Assembly: GCA_022702705.1 (NCBI GenBank)
Contig: CM040430.1
Span: 76,263,239-76,327,238, forward strand
Direction: 5' to 3'
DNA: 64,000 bases
Source: Papilionanthe hookeriana x Papilionanthe teres
Taxonomy: Eukaryota; Streptophyta; Magnoliopsida; Asparagales; Orchidaceae
Shown: piece after piece, positions 22,500 through 33,489 of the stretch
Numbering within the stretch: position 1 is the stretch's first letter
How the letters are laid out: each line of letters opens with the position of its first letter
Translations under genes and position numbers: made by a program
Notes under the pieces: model-generated
What the model was told of the DNA's origin: nothing
Databases searched by the model: none
The model's input: the letters and a program-made list of their open reading frames with translations, nothing else

Positions 22500-24604
22500 T
22501 GTCGGCATTATTTTAGGTTATGTGTTTTGTTTTGAAAAGAGGTCGCCTACAGAAATTGTGCGGCTTATTTTAGGTTTAATTTAAATAAATAATTTGAAAA
22601 GTAATATTTGATTTTGAAAATAATTTTAAATTTGAAAATTTTAAGAATGAAATCAAACTCGATCTCACATCCCGAATAGTTTATATAAACGAGCACCGCA
22701 CCACAAACCATGTATCTATCCCGAAGAATAGTACACATTGCTTCGATGATGGGGCTCGATTAAATAAACTAGAAGATTTGTGACATCCGTTTGGTTCGCG
22801 AACCAATTTTATGAGCCGACAAGTTCCCCGTCTAATATGAAAACATTAAACAGGGTTTATATTACCTGGGTTCTTAAAATTCCCTATAAGGGCAAGCCCC
22901 TATAGTTAATTACATCTTAACTGACGGAATCACCTAAGAAAACTCTCGATAATAATCGTAGTTCTGCTCTCAAGAATTTCAAAGTTTAAGTTTTCAAGGG
23001 ATTGAATTTTGGAATTTCAATAGTGGAATGGATCAAATTTGGAACATTTTATTTTGGGAATTCAAAGGAAGAAAGGTAGGAGAAATCACGCATTCGAAGC
23101 GAACTTCGGTAATTTCCCGACTATCCTATTGTTTGGCTTGAATTTAGGAAAGTCCTAATGTTTATTTAATGTTTTGATCTTACCAATTTTAATTAGTTAG
23201 GACTTATATTTGTATGATAAAATCATACAATTAGCCTAGAAGATGTGAGGGTTTATATCATATCGGATGACTACCTCGAGTCCTAAGACCGACTAGGGCT
23301 TAATTTACATGACATGATCATGCAAATGCCTAACAAAAGGTCGAGGATTTATGTCGCACTAGTGCAAACTACCTCGAAGTCCTATGGTTTTGTTGTTTAA
23401 TTCTAGGAATGTTTAGCCGATGTAGAGTTGTTTTGCCGACGAAGATGGCCGTGCCGCCCACCATGCTCCGAGCTCCTTGTTGTTGCAGAGGTTTAGTTTT
23501 AGAAGTCATAAATCGTGAGATGAGAGAAGTGTTTTGGTTTGGAGAAGGTCTTAATTTCCAAGTGTTTTTAATATTTTAATTAAACAAATCTTAAAGTTGA
23601 TTATAACAACACCTGGTTAAGATCCCACGGTTCCATCCTTCCGGCATCGTTATTTTATCGGATTCACTTAGTCCGTATGAATTTGCTAAACTCAATCGAA
23701 TGAGTTCCACACTTTCATTTAGACCGTGGGAAATCCCGTTAGCAACACGTAGGTTACATCATCCGAGGTATTCCCGATCATCCAACAAGACGTTTTAGTT
23801 TAGTTGTAGTTGTAGTTTTGTTGTTCCGTTTGTGATTAAATTTCGAGTTGTTTTATATTTTGAAATGTTGTGGCGGTGAATTTTATCTTGTAATGTCTTT
23901 TAATTTAGTTTTGGTTTCAGCTTTTAGGGACTATCCTAAAGGTGTAGGTTTTCATGCAACAGTTGTTTATCATGCAAGAAAAGTAAGTGCGATGCGATTA
24001 AATAAATTGCAATAGAGTAAATTGCAATAAAATAAAAGCGTACCTGGAGGGTCTTCCCGTCATCCCAAGCTGCACTTAAAACACAGTTAGAATATTTAAG
24101 CATTTAAAGTAAGTTCCTAGGTAAAGCTAAGGGAAGGGTTATGGTTTTCTACCAAGTTCCTAATCCTATAGCTAGTCATTTCCTATGACGTCTAGGTTCT
24201 CGTATTTTAGTTTCGAGGACGATTTTCTTCATCAAAGAACAACTAAGTTCAATTGTTCTTATAAATATCCTATCATATCGAGGAAGTGCTTAAGACGAAT
24301 CTTAAACATCTTTTCAACATTTCTAGGATTATTCTAAGTCCAAGTGAATTTAATTATACAAATGAATTAATCGTCCGGGAGTTTAAGTTTTGTTATCTTG
24401 CTCAGCTGAACTAGGACATTCGAATATCCTATAAGTGAAGTAACACTTCTTTTAACACTCCTTTTAAGAGTTATGACATCACGAGCTTTCGAGGGCAAAT
24501 GGATGTTCAAGTGAGTTCATGATTTGATTTTAATTAATGGATTTAAGTTTGGAATAGTGTTCAAGTTGTTCTAGATTTATTTTGAACTCTTCATGTCTTA
24601 AGTG

Positions 24605-24960
24605 ATGTTATATTTAATTCAATTTAATTTAATTTAACTTAATTTAATTTAATGTGGTTTAATTTAACTTAATTTAATTTAAGTTAATTTAATATAATAT
24701 GCTTTAGCTTAATTTAATTTAATTTAATTTAATTTAATTTGATTTAGTTTTAATTTAATTTAATTTAATTTAATTTAATTTTATTTAATTTAATTTAATA
24801 TGTTTTAATTTAATTTAATTTAATTTAATTTAATTTAATTTAATTTAATTTAATTTAATTTAATTTAATTTAATTTAATTTAATTTAATTTTTTAATTTT
24901 AATTTTTTAATTTTAATTTAATATTTTATTTTAAAAGGGTTTCGCTTTAAATAATTTAAC
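24605..24960. repeat. (TTTAA)n pentanucleotide array in the left LTR
   Basis: Dozens of atttaa/ttaat units with a few interruptions (tggtttaat, tatgcttt). The matching array in the right LTR (44455-44760) is shorter, so it changed length after insertion. Confidence 0.95.
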
Positions 24961-27543
24961 TTTAATTTAATTTAATGATTAAGTCTTTTAAGCATTTTAA
25001 ATCTTAAACTTGGATTATCATTTTAATTAGGAATTAAATATTATCGGGATGATTAATTTAGGGATTCTTAAATTAAAGAACAAATCTCTTCCTAATAATA
25101 TCCCTATCTTAATAATTCAAAATTTATTATTCTTCCCAAATTTAATTAATTATTTTATTAAGGTTCATTTTAATTATTTTTGAATTGTTTAATAGGTTGC
25201 TACCCTTTAATTATTTAAATTTCAATCATCCAAATCAGATTAAGATCAAATATTTTACTCTTTCATTTTATTAAGCCTAAAGTTTTAATTAAGGGTTAAA
25301 ATTTTAATTACCATTTTGCCCTTCAAGCTTAATAATTTCATAACTCATTAAATTGAGCTCAAATGAATTTGAAATTTTTATGTGACTTCACTCATATGTC
25401 AATGAAGACATTAGAGGAGAAAATGTGATTTTTCTGTATTTAATTTATTTATGTAATTATTTTTTGTGGAAAATAGAGATTTCCAAGGAAAATTTAATAA
25501 TATGACCAAGGGAAAGTTTCTGTTCTTAATAAAATTATGGGACATTCCTAATGACTAGAGGACCACTTGGACCAATTTTGGTGATTTTTTGAATTATATT
25601 TCTTTTATTATAATTATTTTGAGTTTTGGAGTATTAATTAATTTAAAAATAAAATACAAGTTGAAAAATGAATTTTATATTTTTCAAAAATCTCTCTGAT
25701 ATCAAGGAAATCAGAGAATCAATTTTTATAATTTTTTGATTTTTCTTTGATTTATTAGAATTATTTTATTGGAAATGCTAGAAAATACATTTTCTTTAAT
25801 TTTAAAATTACCTTAGGGCTTTAAAATTTAATAACTCATCATAGAGACCTAGGAAAAATATGGGATTTGTTCCTAAGTGATTAAAATTCAAAATGTGACA
25901 TTTTGGTGAATTTTATTATTTTTGTAATTTTTATTATTTTATTAATTATTAAAATATTAAAATAATACAAAATATTAACTTTTTTAGAAAATTGAAATTT
26001 TAATTTTCTTAAATTCCCCTAATATCAGAGAGGCTCCAAAACCAATTTGGTGAATTTTTGAAAAGTATTTTGAAAGTTATGAATTTTTAAAGTTTAAATT
26101 GGCTAAATGGCTTAATCAATCCATTTGATAGTGCTAACCAAACCCAATCGACTTCAAACTTTTATGGTGGGTTCCCCTGATCCTAAAGGTCAGTGGAGAA
26201 TTGATTTCAAGTCAATTTAATGCATGATTAGCTCTAATTAATTAAAGACCTATTTAGGGTGTTTAAGCTAATTAGGGTTATTTCAAGTGAATTAATTCAA
26301 AACCTATTTTTCCTAGGGTCCTCTGGTCATAAGAAACATCACCAAATTTTCCTAGAATTTATTTCACAACATGCTAATTATTGGATTTAAAATACTCAAA
26401 ACAAGTAACATGAATTTGAAAAATCAATAACTTCTCATAGGATGGCCTCGACTTTGGAAAATTCAGGGAATGTTCCCAAATTCAGAGGCTTCAAAAGCCC
26501 TATGGTCTCATGCCATGGTGAATTTCCTATATGCATGGAGAATTAAAACAATGCAGAGAGTAAATAAATCATTAAAAATAAAATACTGGATGAAATTAAA
26601 TGATTTCTTTTCCACATTATTCTCCTCTCGTTCACCGAGCAAGAGGGTATTTTTATTTTATTTTTCTCGATTTTTCTACACAAAGTTATGCATTTTTGAA
26701 GTTTAGGGAATTAAATAAATCGAAAATCCCTATTTTTCTACTTATCCGAGTCGGCGCCGCGTCAACCTTAGCATCTCCGAAGCGCCGCGTGTCGCCTTCC
26801 GATTCGGCGCCGCCATCCGACTCGGCCCGTCCCGGACCCGCCTTTCACGTAACATCTTCTGGTCCGACGCGATCCGAGCCGTCCATCCGATACACGCGCG
26901 ATCCAACGATTCCCAGTCATCGTCTACGACTGGTGCGAACTCGTGACCGTCGACCTTCTAACCCTAATTTCTCACTCGATTCTCAACGGATTTTCGTGTT
27001 CTTATGCTCTATGGATTCGTCTTGAAGAGACGAATACATCCATACGGTAAACATGCATCGAAATCGATTCAAATTAAATGGAGAATCTCTCGTAAGCTCG
27101 GGAAGAAGAGTGAGTTCGTACCTTTGCTCGCAGAAGTGAAGCTTCGATCCGAGAGTCGTGTCACCTTCGATTGGGTCCAAGTAAGCTCCGCATGAAGTCC
27201 CTCGGCCTGGTGAATTGTCTAGCTATGGAAGTGACCACAGCCGATCATAAAGCTTGGAGACTGGAACAACTGGGTGGCCTGGGGATGGGGCTTTCAGTGG
27301 GAAACTTCTCCTCTTGGTCTGGTGAAGGTGTAGGACCAGTCAATTTAAAGATTGATCCACTGCGAAGAAGTGTCCCGGTTTTGAGGCTAAAGTTCGAGCT
27401 CAAAATCGAGCTCAGCCGGAGGGAATTGGGCTGGAATTCAGTGGGGATCAAGTGCTCTATGTGTGGAGAGTGATCCGGAATGATTTTGCGCAGTTTCCTT
27501 AAGGTTTGGTTCAAGCACCTCTCATGGCCGAGAGGGGGTGGTG

Positions 27544-27551
27544 TTTAAATA
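27544..27551 (-). promoter_or_regulatory. Candidate TATA box in the left Tat LTR
   Basis: On the minus strand CCTATTTAAACACC, in a GC-rich setting and followed by a pyrimidine-rich stretch, looks like a plant TATA box. Transcription would start about 30 bases further left (~27515). This would make U3 about 2.4 kb and R-U5 about 5 kb. The site is conserved at 47346-47353. Inferred from motif only. Confidence 0.45.
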
Positions 27552-29928
27552 GGCATGGCCGGAGGCTCTCCTGTGGGTGGCCAAGGGTCGGGATCAGCCT
27601 GGTCTCGGCATGTGAAGAACAGCCATGGTGGCCATCGGGCATGGGGCAGCTCAACAAGGGAGAATTCCAAAGTTTGGCTTCTCCTCATGTCTCGGCCATG
27701 GAGTTTTCCGGCGACCTGAGCGGCTGGCCGACGAGCAAGGGTCACCATCTTGACCGGTGGAGGTCGTGGCTCGGCAATGGTGAAGTCAATCGGCATTAGC
27801 CATGTGTAAAGGTGTTGGATTAGAATGGAATGGGGATAAGGTCACTTTGGCTTGGTTTGGATCAACCCACCATTTTGGGCTTGGTGCACCCTTCCAAGCT
27901 CGATTTTGGGCTAGGAGGATCAGTTGGTCAGCCGAGAAGGAGTGGTGAAGTCTCCATCCATGGTGAGGTGGCTAAGCATGGTTTAGTGTGTGACATGCTT
28001 ATGGTTAAAAAGGTTTAATGAAGGATTAGGAAAGGAGGTCCCTTCTTTTGCCATTAGTGGCTTGGTCACATAGTCAGATACCTTCTCATGGCTCTCATAT
28101 GGCTTATGAATGGCTTCGCTCATGGCTTAGGATAAAGCTTAGTCAATTTCATGGAAATAGATTTAGGAATTTTGGTATTTTGGTGAGAATTTTCATGAAG
28201 GCTCGATTTGGAATCACTTAATGATTGATTTTAAAACTTAGGGGTGATTTTGATTAAATGGATGATGAGGAGAATTGCCATGTGGGCTTTGGATGAATTT
28301 GCGCTTTTGAATTTGATGGAAGTGGGCTTTTAGGAAGTTTTAAGGGAAGTGGGCCTTTTGAATTTTAGAGATGGACATTTGGGTGAAAATTTTGTGAAGG
28401 ACCATGTCAAATAAATGTTACAATTGGTTTATGGATGTTTCATGAATGGTTTGGAGTCAATTTGGTGTGATTTGGAATTGAATTGGGTTGAATTTGGCTT
28501 CATTTGTAAGTGGGCCAATGTAGGTCAAATTGGGCTAACTTGGGCCAATGTTGGGCTAGGGTTGAAATTGATGTAAAATAAATGTTGGGAAATGTTTATG
28601 GGGGTGTTTCAAAGAGGTTTTGGCTTTGGTTGGGTTTTGATTTTGAGGTTCGGGTTTATTCTGGGTTAGGTTTCGGGTTTAGGTTAAAATTGGGCTTTTT
28701 GATTTTGGGTTGAATTTGAGTGGGGTTTGGGTCTAAATTTTGGGCAAATCATGTTAGTGTTTTGTTTATGGGGATGTTAAGGAAGGTTTAGAAAAGATTT
28801 GGGGTTAATTGGAGTTGAATTGGGTTAGTTTGGGCTAAGTTCGGGTCATGGGTCCAAATTGGGCTTTAAGGCCAAAAGTGAAATTGGATCCAAATGTCAA
28901 TCAAATTGGACTTGGATTTGGTCTAGATTGGTGTTGGGGATGTTTAATTGAAGTTTAGAATTGAATTGGACCAGAATTTGGGTCAATTGGGTAGGTTTGG
29001 TTTGACATTGGGTTCACTTTGGGTTAAAATGGGTCAAATTGGGGATTTTGACAAAAGTGGGGTAAATTGACAAAATTGGTCCATGGTGTAGTTGAACAAA
29101 ATGAAATTGAGAATATTTGGGATTTTCTGAAATTTTCTGGGAATTTTCTGAATTTTTGGATTTTTTGGCTAAGAGGGGTATTTTGGGTATTTGGAGGGTA
29201 TTGGGAGGTATTTTTGGTATTTTTGGTGTTTTTTGGGTATGGATGATCAATTTGATTGGTGAGGCAATGTTTAGGATTGGTCTTGAGGATTTTTGGGTGA
29301 TTTAGGTGATTTTGCAAATTTTGGGGGGTTTCAGGTATTGGTAGAGGCTAAGCGGGTGTAAGGTCCCTGGGGTCAAAAATCGAAAATTTGGAAAATTGAA
29401 GCTTGGGTGAATGTAGGTGGAATGAAATCATTTTGGTTGAGCCATGAAGCCGTATCAAGCCCATATGAGCCATGAAGGGACTCATTCGAGGCACCCACTA
29501 TGTTGTTCCTAACCCTCTCGCCCAAGGGCTTAGGGGTTAAAGACCATCCACGTGATTTACCTGCATGAGTTAGGAGGTCAAATTGGGTATGGGTGTGGTT
29601 TTAAGAGGTGTGTGAAAGTGTAGTGTATAGGTGTAGTGTGTGTGTAAGTCAGCCCCTTCACTGCACCAGAGCCACCTGTAAGGGCTCCTAAGTGCCAAAG
29701 AGTCCTATGTGAACTCATCCTTTAAACTTCCACATTTAATTTCAACCCTCTAGGTGATTAGGGGTCTACAATCAAGTTTGTGGAGTTTGCAGGAGTTAAG
29801 AAGTGGTTTGAATTTCTAAGTGGTGGGTCCCAATTCTAATCCTCTAGGATAGTCAAAGGAAAAGCCTAAGGCTAGATCCTAAGTACTAAAGAGAAGGAGA
29901 GAAGACCTCACCAAAAATGAGGTCAACA

Positions 29929-29945
29929 AATGGACCCCCAATAGG
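29929..29945 (-). other. Polypurine tract region of the Tat/Ogre element
   Basis: On the minus strand cctattgggggtccatt lies directly before the downstream LTR. The G-run fits the plus-strand priming site expected here, though it is interrupted by pyrimidines. Confidence 0.5.
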
Positions 29946-30394
29946 TGTGGTGTGCTAACCAAGCACACCGCGCGTATTGGCGTTGACCGAAAAGATCAAC
30001 AAAACCAACATAGATGTCCAAGTGACAAACTTAGGACGAAGTAGAAGAGTTTCCGCTGGGGAGTGTCAAGTATATCTCTGAGACTGGAGATTCCTGAACT
30101 CTCGCTGGGGAAGGGAAAAGGAGGTGAGTCCCAAATCACATGATCTGGGGGAATTTCGATTTAGATTTTGTTTCATTTCATGTTCAAGTCATGATGTGTA
30201 AGTTTAGATTTTGAGTTTCAATTTAGATCAAGTTTGATTTAAAATCAATTTGAGGAAATTTGGATTTGAAATGAGAATTGAAACCTAGGTTCCAATCTCG
30301 GGATTACAAAGAAAACTGAAATTTAGGCACTAGCCTTCGGAATGAGAATCGGAGTTTAAGTGTCGATTGAAAAGGATGAGAATCAGAATTTAGG
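29946..30394. other. 3' UTR of the Tat/Ogre element
   Basis: No gene. Contains two similar words (ttccgctggggag at ~30050 and tctcgctggggaag at ~30103) and diverged edge copies of the 37-bp repeat from ~30290 on. Confidence 0.6.
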
Positions 30395-31010
30395 TACTGA
30401 TCTCGAAAGTTTAATGAGAATTGAAACGGAGTTCCAATCTCGAAAGTTTAATGAGAATTGGGATTGAACTCCAATCTCGAAAGTTTAATGAGAATTGGAA
30501 ATGGATTCCAATCTCGGAAGTTTAATGAGAATTGGAAATGGATTCCAATCTCGAAAGTTTAATGAGAATTGGAAATGGATTCCAATCTCAGAAGTTTAAT
30601 GAGAATTGGAAATGGATTCCAATCTCGAAAGTTTAATGAGAATTGGAAATGGATTCCAATCTCGGAAGTTTAATGAGAATTGGAAATGGATTCCAATCTC
30701 GGAAGTTTAATGAGAATTGGAAATGGATTCCAATCTCGAAAGTTTAATGAGAATTGGAAATGGATTCCAATCTCGAAAGTTTAATGAGAATTGGAAATGG
30801 ATTCCAATCTCGAAGGTTTAAAGAGAAATGGAAACTGGTTCCAATCTCAAAGGTTTAAAGAGAAATGGAAACTGGTTCCAATCTCAAAGGTTTAAAGAGA
30901 ATTGGAAACTGGTTCCAATCTCGAAGGTTTAAAGAGAAATGGAAACTGGTTCCAATCTCGAAGGTTTAAAGAGAATTGGAAACTGGTTCCAATCTCGACG
31001 GTTTAAAAGG
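30395..31010. repeat. 37-bp tandem array with palindromic monomers, ~16 copies
   Basis: The unit is agtttaatgagaattgg followed by aaatggattccaatctcgga. It repeats from about 30405 to 31006 in two subtypes. The first has gtttaatgagaattgg with ggattcc; the second, from ~30820, has gtttaaagagaaatgg with ctggttcc. Each monomer contains an imperfect inverted repeat (GAGAaTTGGAA ... TTCCAATCTC), so transcripts can fold into serial hairpins. It lies between the cargo gene and the polypurine tract, the hypervariable 3' region of Tat elements known to hold tandem arrays. Confidence 0.95.
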
Positions 31011-31625
31011 TTGAAATTTGCTGTGGAGATTTAAGTTTAGCAGGAGGTTGAGAATGAGACATGAAAGTGTTTCACGTTTCACGAGAATCGATCAAAGCCT
31101 GATTACTTGGCGAAGGATATGAATCCATGCCATCATAACCAAATTAAAAAAAATTTTCATGGTTTTGTGTCAGTAGATTCAGTCGACCTTCTCAAAAGGG
31201 GAAGGAAATATGAAGAGTCAAAAAAAGATTTGAGAATAGCCGAAGGCTGGGGATTTCATATTCAGGAATTTGTCTTAGTCGCTTGTTGTGATTTGATTTT
31301 AGCTTGATTTTCAATTTAGGATTCACACTTATCTGGGGTTCGTTTTTATTTGTAGTTTGTTTTGACATTCAGATTTTTTTTAAAAGAGAGTTTTCATTTA
31401 TTTTTATTTTCCCTTTGTTCTTCGCTCGAAGTTCTTTTGATTTAATGGCGTTTCCCTACCAATTTGCACAAAAAGAAGTGAAGGCAAAACATGACATGGT
31501 CACTTTCATTCCAAACATGTCGAAGATACATCATACAACTCGATCCGGAATACATCTCATACAATCCATATAGACTCAAAACGGACTATGTATGATCTTT
31601 GTCGATCCATCCAAAAAGGTATCCG
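31011..31625. other. Region between the tandem array and the AlkB-like gene
   Basis: No supported gene. A plus-strand frame from ATG 31444 exists, but it overlaps the AlkB reading on the other strand further right and shows no known domain; it was not called. A T-rich run lies at 31370-31430. Confidence 0.5.
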
Positions 31626-33212
31626 TCAAAAATCCATGTCCGACATAGTGAGGTGCACGGTCAATAACATCACCTTCCAAGCCATCCTCGGCAAGGATGC
31701 CGTATGGATGTACGTTGGAGGTGTGATATTTTCCATGCAACTCACAGCTCGTAAGGTCGGAGGCTCTCTAACTCCGGTCCGGCCGGAAGTGGTAAGGTGC
31801 TTTCCGTCATCCATCCTTCCGAAAGTAACCGAGATCCGCTTCACCGGCACTCCCGGTATGCAATGTTTAGCGACATCCGCTCCGTTGCCCTTCGCATCAT
31901 GACGGAACCTACCGGTAATGGTATCTTTACCGGCCCTCGGAACTCACCCGGGCCTCGCTATCCGGAGGTCGGATCCGAACATGATATTACACTCGTTCGT
32001 AAAAGAAACCGTGCAGTAAAGCTCGACAAAGTCGTGGTGATCTATGTGCGGGGTATGCAATCACCCTTCTTGTAAATATTAATGATGCAACCGTTGGGTA
32101 TGCAATCCGCCGGCAGTACCCTCCATGCTATCATTCTTTTTACCATCCTTTTAATGACTAATGGCATTGGATCTACTCGGCCATGACGGAGTATCCCCGT
32201 GGGTTTCCCTTCCTATCTTCCGCGAAGTCGTAGCAAGCATCCACATTGTATTGTAATTCTCCCTTTCCTCGGCATCCATCTCCGGGTTCCGAGTAAGTGT
32301 TTTCTCTTAAGCGACCCGCTCGGCCCATCTTTTCAAATCCCGGATGCAGTCCACGATTTGTTGTTGTTCGTATTCCGAGAACACGTCCGTATGTAACTCG
32401 AGGTCTTCTAAGATATTGATCCTCCTCGCCTCCGATTCTCTCGAAGTATTCAAAAGTTTTCTTCTCGACATTCCGTATTCTTTCTAGCTCGTATTCCGGA
32501 ATAATTTGCAAATGGCGAGGCCCGGTGACGTACTCGTGGGATATATGGCTCAATCCCTTCACGTTCTCCCCGCATACCTCGGCTCCTCGGGGATGATGTC
32601 CGTCGGGACATCCTCCGGGTTGCTTCCGCAACAAGGTCATGCATTACCGGTGACTTTATCCGGTGGCGTAGTAGCCTTCTTTCTTTTGTTCTTCTTGAGA
32701 CTTCCCCGGTTTCTTCCGTTATCCTCGGAGTCGGTCTCCTTTCTTCGGTGTTCCCGGTGAATCGGTGTCCTCGAAGTGTATGTACCGGCAGTAGCAATCG
32801 CCTCGTCGCGCCGGTCCGCCGCTAATTTAGTTAACATCTTGCGGATACGGCGATTTTTATTTCTTCGTTGAGTTGTCGTGAGAGTAGCTCTTCGTATTTC
32901 CCGAGTTTCGCGGGCGCGGCGCCGACAAGCCCGCCTTCCGCCGTAGCGACTACGTATTTGATTCTCTTGTCTTCTTCGTTGTTTGTTTTTCTTTTCTTAT
33001 CGTCGGATTGGTGGCTTGGGCCACCCACTTTCATTATCGTCCTGATCGGCGCTCCTCTCGGTCAATCGGGACCCGGCCACTTTCCTCGTATCGCAGCCCG
33101 CCGGTGCGAAGTCCGAGTCAATCTCTATTATCGCTCCATCTTTCATCCTCTTTTCGTCGAGTGCAAGGCTTACGCCATTTCTAAAGTTCGAGACCAACCG
33201 CCCGTTCGACAT
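31626..33212 (-). pseudogene. AlkB-type 2OG/Fe(II) RNA demethylase, ALKBH9/10-like, cargo of the Tat element (frameshifted)
   Basis: AlkB enzymes use iron and 2-oxoglutarate to remove alkyl groups; plant ALKBH9/10 proteins demethylate m6A in RNA. Reading leftwards: N-terminal charged and coiled region (ATG at 33212, KYEELLSRQLNEE near 32.88 kb); VFSEYEQQQIVDCI at ~32.38 kb, matching the start of the ALKBH9/10 core; RGKGELQYNV and DRKGNPRG at 32.26-32.20 kb; CIINIYKKGDCIP near 32.07 kb; the iron ligands HID (His codon 32048-32046, Asp 32042-32040); then NGADVAKHC (distal His 31865-31863) and VKRISVTFGRMDD (Arg 31838-31836). An extra tail of about 70 codons runs to 31626. At least five frame changes and one in-frame stop interrupt it, several by one base in CG-rich words. 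All catalytic residues are nevertheless present. It lies downstream of integrase, same strand, and is clearly part of the element. Confidence 0.88.
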
Positions 33213-33247
33213 TTCCCCGCGAAAAGACAAGGAAAAGGATCAGGGGC

Positions 33248-33268
33248 TGTACTAAGAACAAGAACATT
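33248..33268 (-). promoter_or_regulatory. Candidate 3' splice acceptor before the AlkB-like ORF
   Basis: On the minus strand taatgttcttgttcttag ends in AG at 33253-33252, forty bases before the ATG at 33212. A pyrimidine-rich run with a branch-like taat suits a plant acceptor. It would allow a spliced subgenomic mRNA. Motif inference only. Confidence 0.35.
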
Positions 33269-33489
33269 AAGAAAATGTTTATTAGAGACAGAGTTTTTTT
33301 TTTCTTTTTTTTTATTACTTTTGTATTTTTAAATTTAACAGGAATGAAGTGGGAAAAGGTCAGGAAAAAGATTTTGATTTGGAAGAGAGAACAAGGAAAA
33401 CTTTATCATCATGATTTTATTTATTTTAGCACATTTTTTATTATTTTTGGGTTCGGACTCAACTATAAGTAATTACTTCACCCGTGCTT

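Larger units (their letters stand above)
22500..29928 (-). mobile_element. Left (downstream, 3') LTR of the Tat/Ogre element
   Basis: 7429 bases, collinear with 42343-49724. In element orientation it starts TGTTGACCTCATTTTTGG and ends AATGCCGACA. Composition is strongly zoned: ordinary sequence 22.5-24.6 kb, a (TTTAA)n tract 24.6-24.9 kb, AT-rich 25-26.7 kb, a CpG-dense block 26.74-27.0 kb, mixed sequence 27.0-28.0 kb, and a G/T-rich plus strand 28.0-29.7 kb. Open frames inside it are composition artefacts; no protein family is recognised. Confidence 0.92.

Noticed and set aside
26945..26990. Single ctaaccctaa word as a telomere-like repeat
   Set aside because: One copy only, inside an LTR; no array.
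27171..28018. Plus-strand ORFs in the Tat LTR (and their copies at 47.3-47.8 kb)
   Set aside because: No domain, frames differ between the two LTR copies, and they lie on the antisense strand in a compositionally biased zone.
29014..29317. Pro/Lys-rich ORFs near the LTR edge (also 48832-49174)
   Set aside because: Product of a T/G-rich simple composition; not coding.
30395..31010. 37-bp repeats resembling a CRISPR array
   Set aside because: Monomers are contiguous with no unique spacers, and the context is a plant retrotransposon 3' region.
31107..32075. Plus-strand open frames downstream of integrase, first read as an antisense extra ORF like that of some Tat elements
   Set aside because: The opposite strand over the same span carries clear AlkB catalytic motifs, so the plus-strand frames are shadows.
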